DNA from: Sandaracinaceae bacterium
GTDB taxonomy: Bacteria > Myxococcota_A > Polyangia > Polyangiales > Houyiibacteriaceae
Assembly (NCBI GenBank): GCA_012514415.1
Contig: JAAZAH010000215.1
Span: 1-5,459, forward strand
Reading direction: 5' to 3'
Length of the DNA stretch: 5,459 nt
Shown here: piece after piece, positions 4,311 to 5,459 of the stretch
Layout of the letters: each line of letters begins with the position of its first letter
How positions within the stretch are numbered: the first letter of the stretch is position 1
Made by a program: the position numbers and the translations under genes
Notes under the pieces: generated by a model
The model's input: the letters and a program-made list of their open reading frames with translations, nothing else
Told to the model about the DNA's origin: nothing
Databases searched by the model: none

Positions 4311-5459
4311 TCAGAGTGAAAGCCCAAGCGTAAAGAGGAGCGTGCGCGGCATCCCCGCGTGGATATGGCGGGTGGGGAGCCGGCTCGGCGTCATAAAGGG
4401 GTTGAAGTTCGATGCGTAGACGAGCTCTTCCGCTGCCCATTTTCGCCCGAGGAGGTTCATCCCCTCGAGGCCGATCCGGACGATTCCGACCTCGACGCCG
4501 AGATTGGCATCAAGAAGATGGACGGGATCGCCCTTTTGCCCGAAGGGAAGCGGTCTCGCGCCAAGCGCCTGATAACCGAGGGCCGCGCGGCCTTCCACAT
4601 CGAAACCCTTGATCTTGAAAAGCCGATGTGAGGCCGCGATCTCGGCGCGGAGGACGAGTGGCGGTACATAAGGAATCGCCTCGCCTTTTTCGAAGACGGG
4701 ATCGGGATCGTCGACGCTCGCGGGGCGGGATTCGAGGAGGATCGCGCGGACATAGGTGCCCGCGATCGAGGCCTTCAGCCATTCGAGCGGTGAGAGATCG
4801 ACGAAGAGGCTAAGGCCGCTCCTCCGCGTCGGCGCGAGCCGCTCGAGCCGCCCCTCGGTCGCGTCAAAATAGACATCGTCTGAGAGCTGCGTGATGAAAC
4901 CGGAAGCCATGATTTGGACGGCGTCGTGCGGCGTCACCCGCGCGCCGACATCGGCCGAGCGGACCTTTGTAAAAGGCGCGCGCTCGCCTTCCCCAAGTGT
5001 GAGCGCATCGGGCGAACGGAAGCCCTCACCATAGGCCGCGATAAAGCGGAGGCGCTCATGGGCTTTGATCTCCGCCGCGATGCGCGGGCCGATGGCGGCG
5101 CCGAGCGAGGTGGTCCGCGCGCCTTCGAGGTAACGCTCGGGCCGGCCATAGGGGATGCGATGCGCGAGGCGATCGTGAACGTCGTAACTCAACACATCGG
5201 CGCGAATCCCGCCGCGGAGCGTGAATCGTTCGCCAAAGCGGAGATCGAGATCCGCGTAAATGCCGAGGCTGAGCGCGTTGATCGACGCGTCCCTTCGATG
5301 ATCCCATACGCGCATCTGCGGGGCCTCGACGAGGTCTTGTTTTTGATCGATGCGATCGAAGCGTCCGTGAAGACCGATCTCGGCGTGCCCTCCGAACCAA
5401 TCGCCGCCGGTGAACCGTTCCGAGCGATATCGCGCCTGGAAGACGAGCCCGAGATGGTC
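4311..5459 (-). CDS. TonB-dependent outer-membrane receptor, C-terminal beta-barrel (partial)
   Basis: The frame is open from the right edge to the TGA at 4313-4311, giving the last 382 residues; the signal peptide, plug domain and TonB box lie outside the window. The sequence alternates amphipathic strands and turns as in the barrel domain (TonB_dep_Rec, PF00593). Typical marks, counted from the right edge, are YGEGFRSPDALTL (143-155), VRSADVGARVTPHD (166-179), GFITQLSDDVYFDATEGRLE (187-206), AIPYVPPLVLRAEI (261-274), LEGMNLLGRKW (331-341) and the terminal strand TLLFTLGLSL. The last residue is Leu rather than the usual Phe. An ATG at 5315 is internal and not the true start. Such receptors import siderophores, metal complexes, cobalamin or other ligands across the outer membrane using TonB-ExbBD energy. 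The substrate cannot be read from the barrel; the downstream His-rich lipoprotein hints at a metal. It is the first visible gene of the operon, and its promoter is beyond the edge. Confidence 0.92.
   Translation of the reverse strand, partial: DHLGLVFQARYRSERFTGGDWFGGHAEIGLHGRFDRIDQKQDLVEAPQMRVWDHRRDASINALSLGIYADLDLRFGERFTLRGGIRADVLSYDVHDRLAHRIPYGRPERYLEGARTTSLGAAIGPRIAAEIKAHERLRFIAAYGEGFRSPDALTLGEGERAPFTKVRSADVGARVTPHDAVQIMASGFITQLSDDVYFDATEGRLERLAPTRRSGLSLFVDLSPLEWLKASIAGTYVRAILLESRPASVDDPDPVFEKGEAIPYVPPLVLRAEIAASHRLFKIKGFDVEGRAALGYQALGARPLPFGQKGDPVHLLDANLGVEVGIVRIGLEGMNLLGRKWAAEELVYASNFNPFMTPSRLPTRHIHAGMPRTLLFTLGLSL

Noticed and set aside
1..5459. Mobile element, CRISPR array, tRNA or rRNA
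   Set aside because: No transposase, terminal repeats, regularly spaced repeats or structural RNA signatures were seen; gene style is uniform across the window.

Overview
The window looks like chromosomal DNA of a GC-rich, diderm (Gram-negative) bacterium. It holds a TonB-dependent outer-membrane receptor, two lipoproteins with standard lipoboxes, and an HD-GYP signalling protein. The gene style (Arg/Glu-rich, GC-rich codons, a receptor paired with lipoproteins of unclear family) suggests Myxococcota or a neighbouring former deltaproteobacterial lineage such as Bradymonadales. That placement is inference; no marker gene is present.

Layout, left to right. Bases 1-436 (minus strand) are the start of a multi-pass membrane protein that runs off the left edge, probably the sensor end of a signalling protein. 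Bases 437-815 form a 379-base divergent intergenic region. It holds what looks like a compact small-RNA or leader-RNA unit on the minus strand: a sigma-70-like promoter with a perfect 8-bp palindrome over its spacer and -10, then two stem-loops that both display a C-rich anti-Shine-Dalgarno loop, the second followed by a U5 tract as in an intrinsic terminator. Bases 816-2540 (plus strand) encode a GAF + HD-GYP cyclic-dinucleotide phosphodiesterase with a long insertion in its catalytic domain. A 30-base gap with small inverted repeats separates it from a convergent minus-strand operon.

That operon (5459 down to 2571) reads: TonB-dependent receptor (its N-terminal half lies beyond the right edge), a 248-residue lipoprotein beginning 10 bases after the receptor stop, and a 328-residue lipoprotein with a histidine-rich segment whose ATG overlaps the previous stop (ATGA). 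The tight spacing implies co-transcription and translational coupling. The working hypothesis is a metal-acquisition system: the receptor imports a metal or metal complex across the outer membrane and the lipoproteins act as metal-binding or receptor-associated partners.

The two items most worth a second look are the anti-Shine-Dalgarno RNA candidate at about 486-603 and the receptor/His-rich lipoprotein operon. No tRNA, rRNA, CRISPR array or mobile element is visible.
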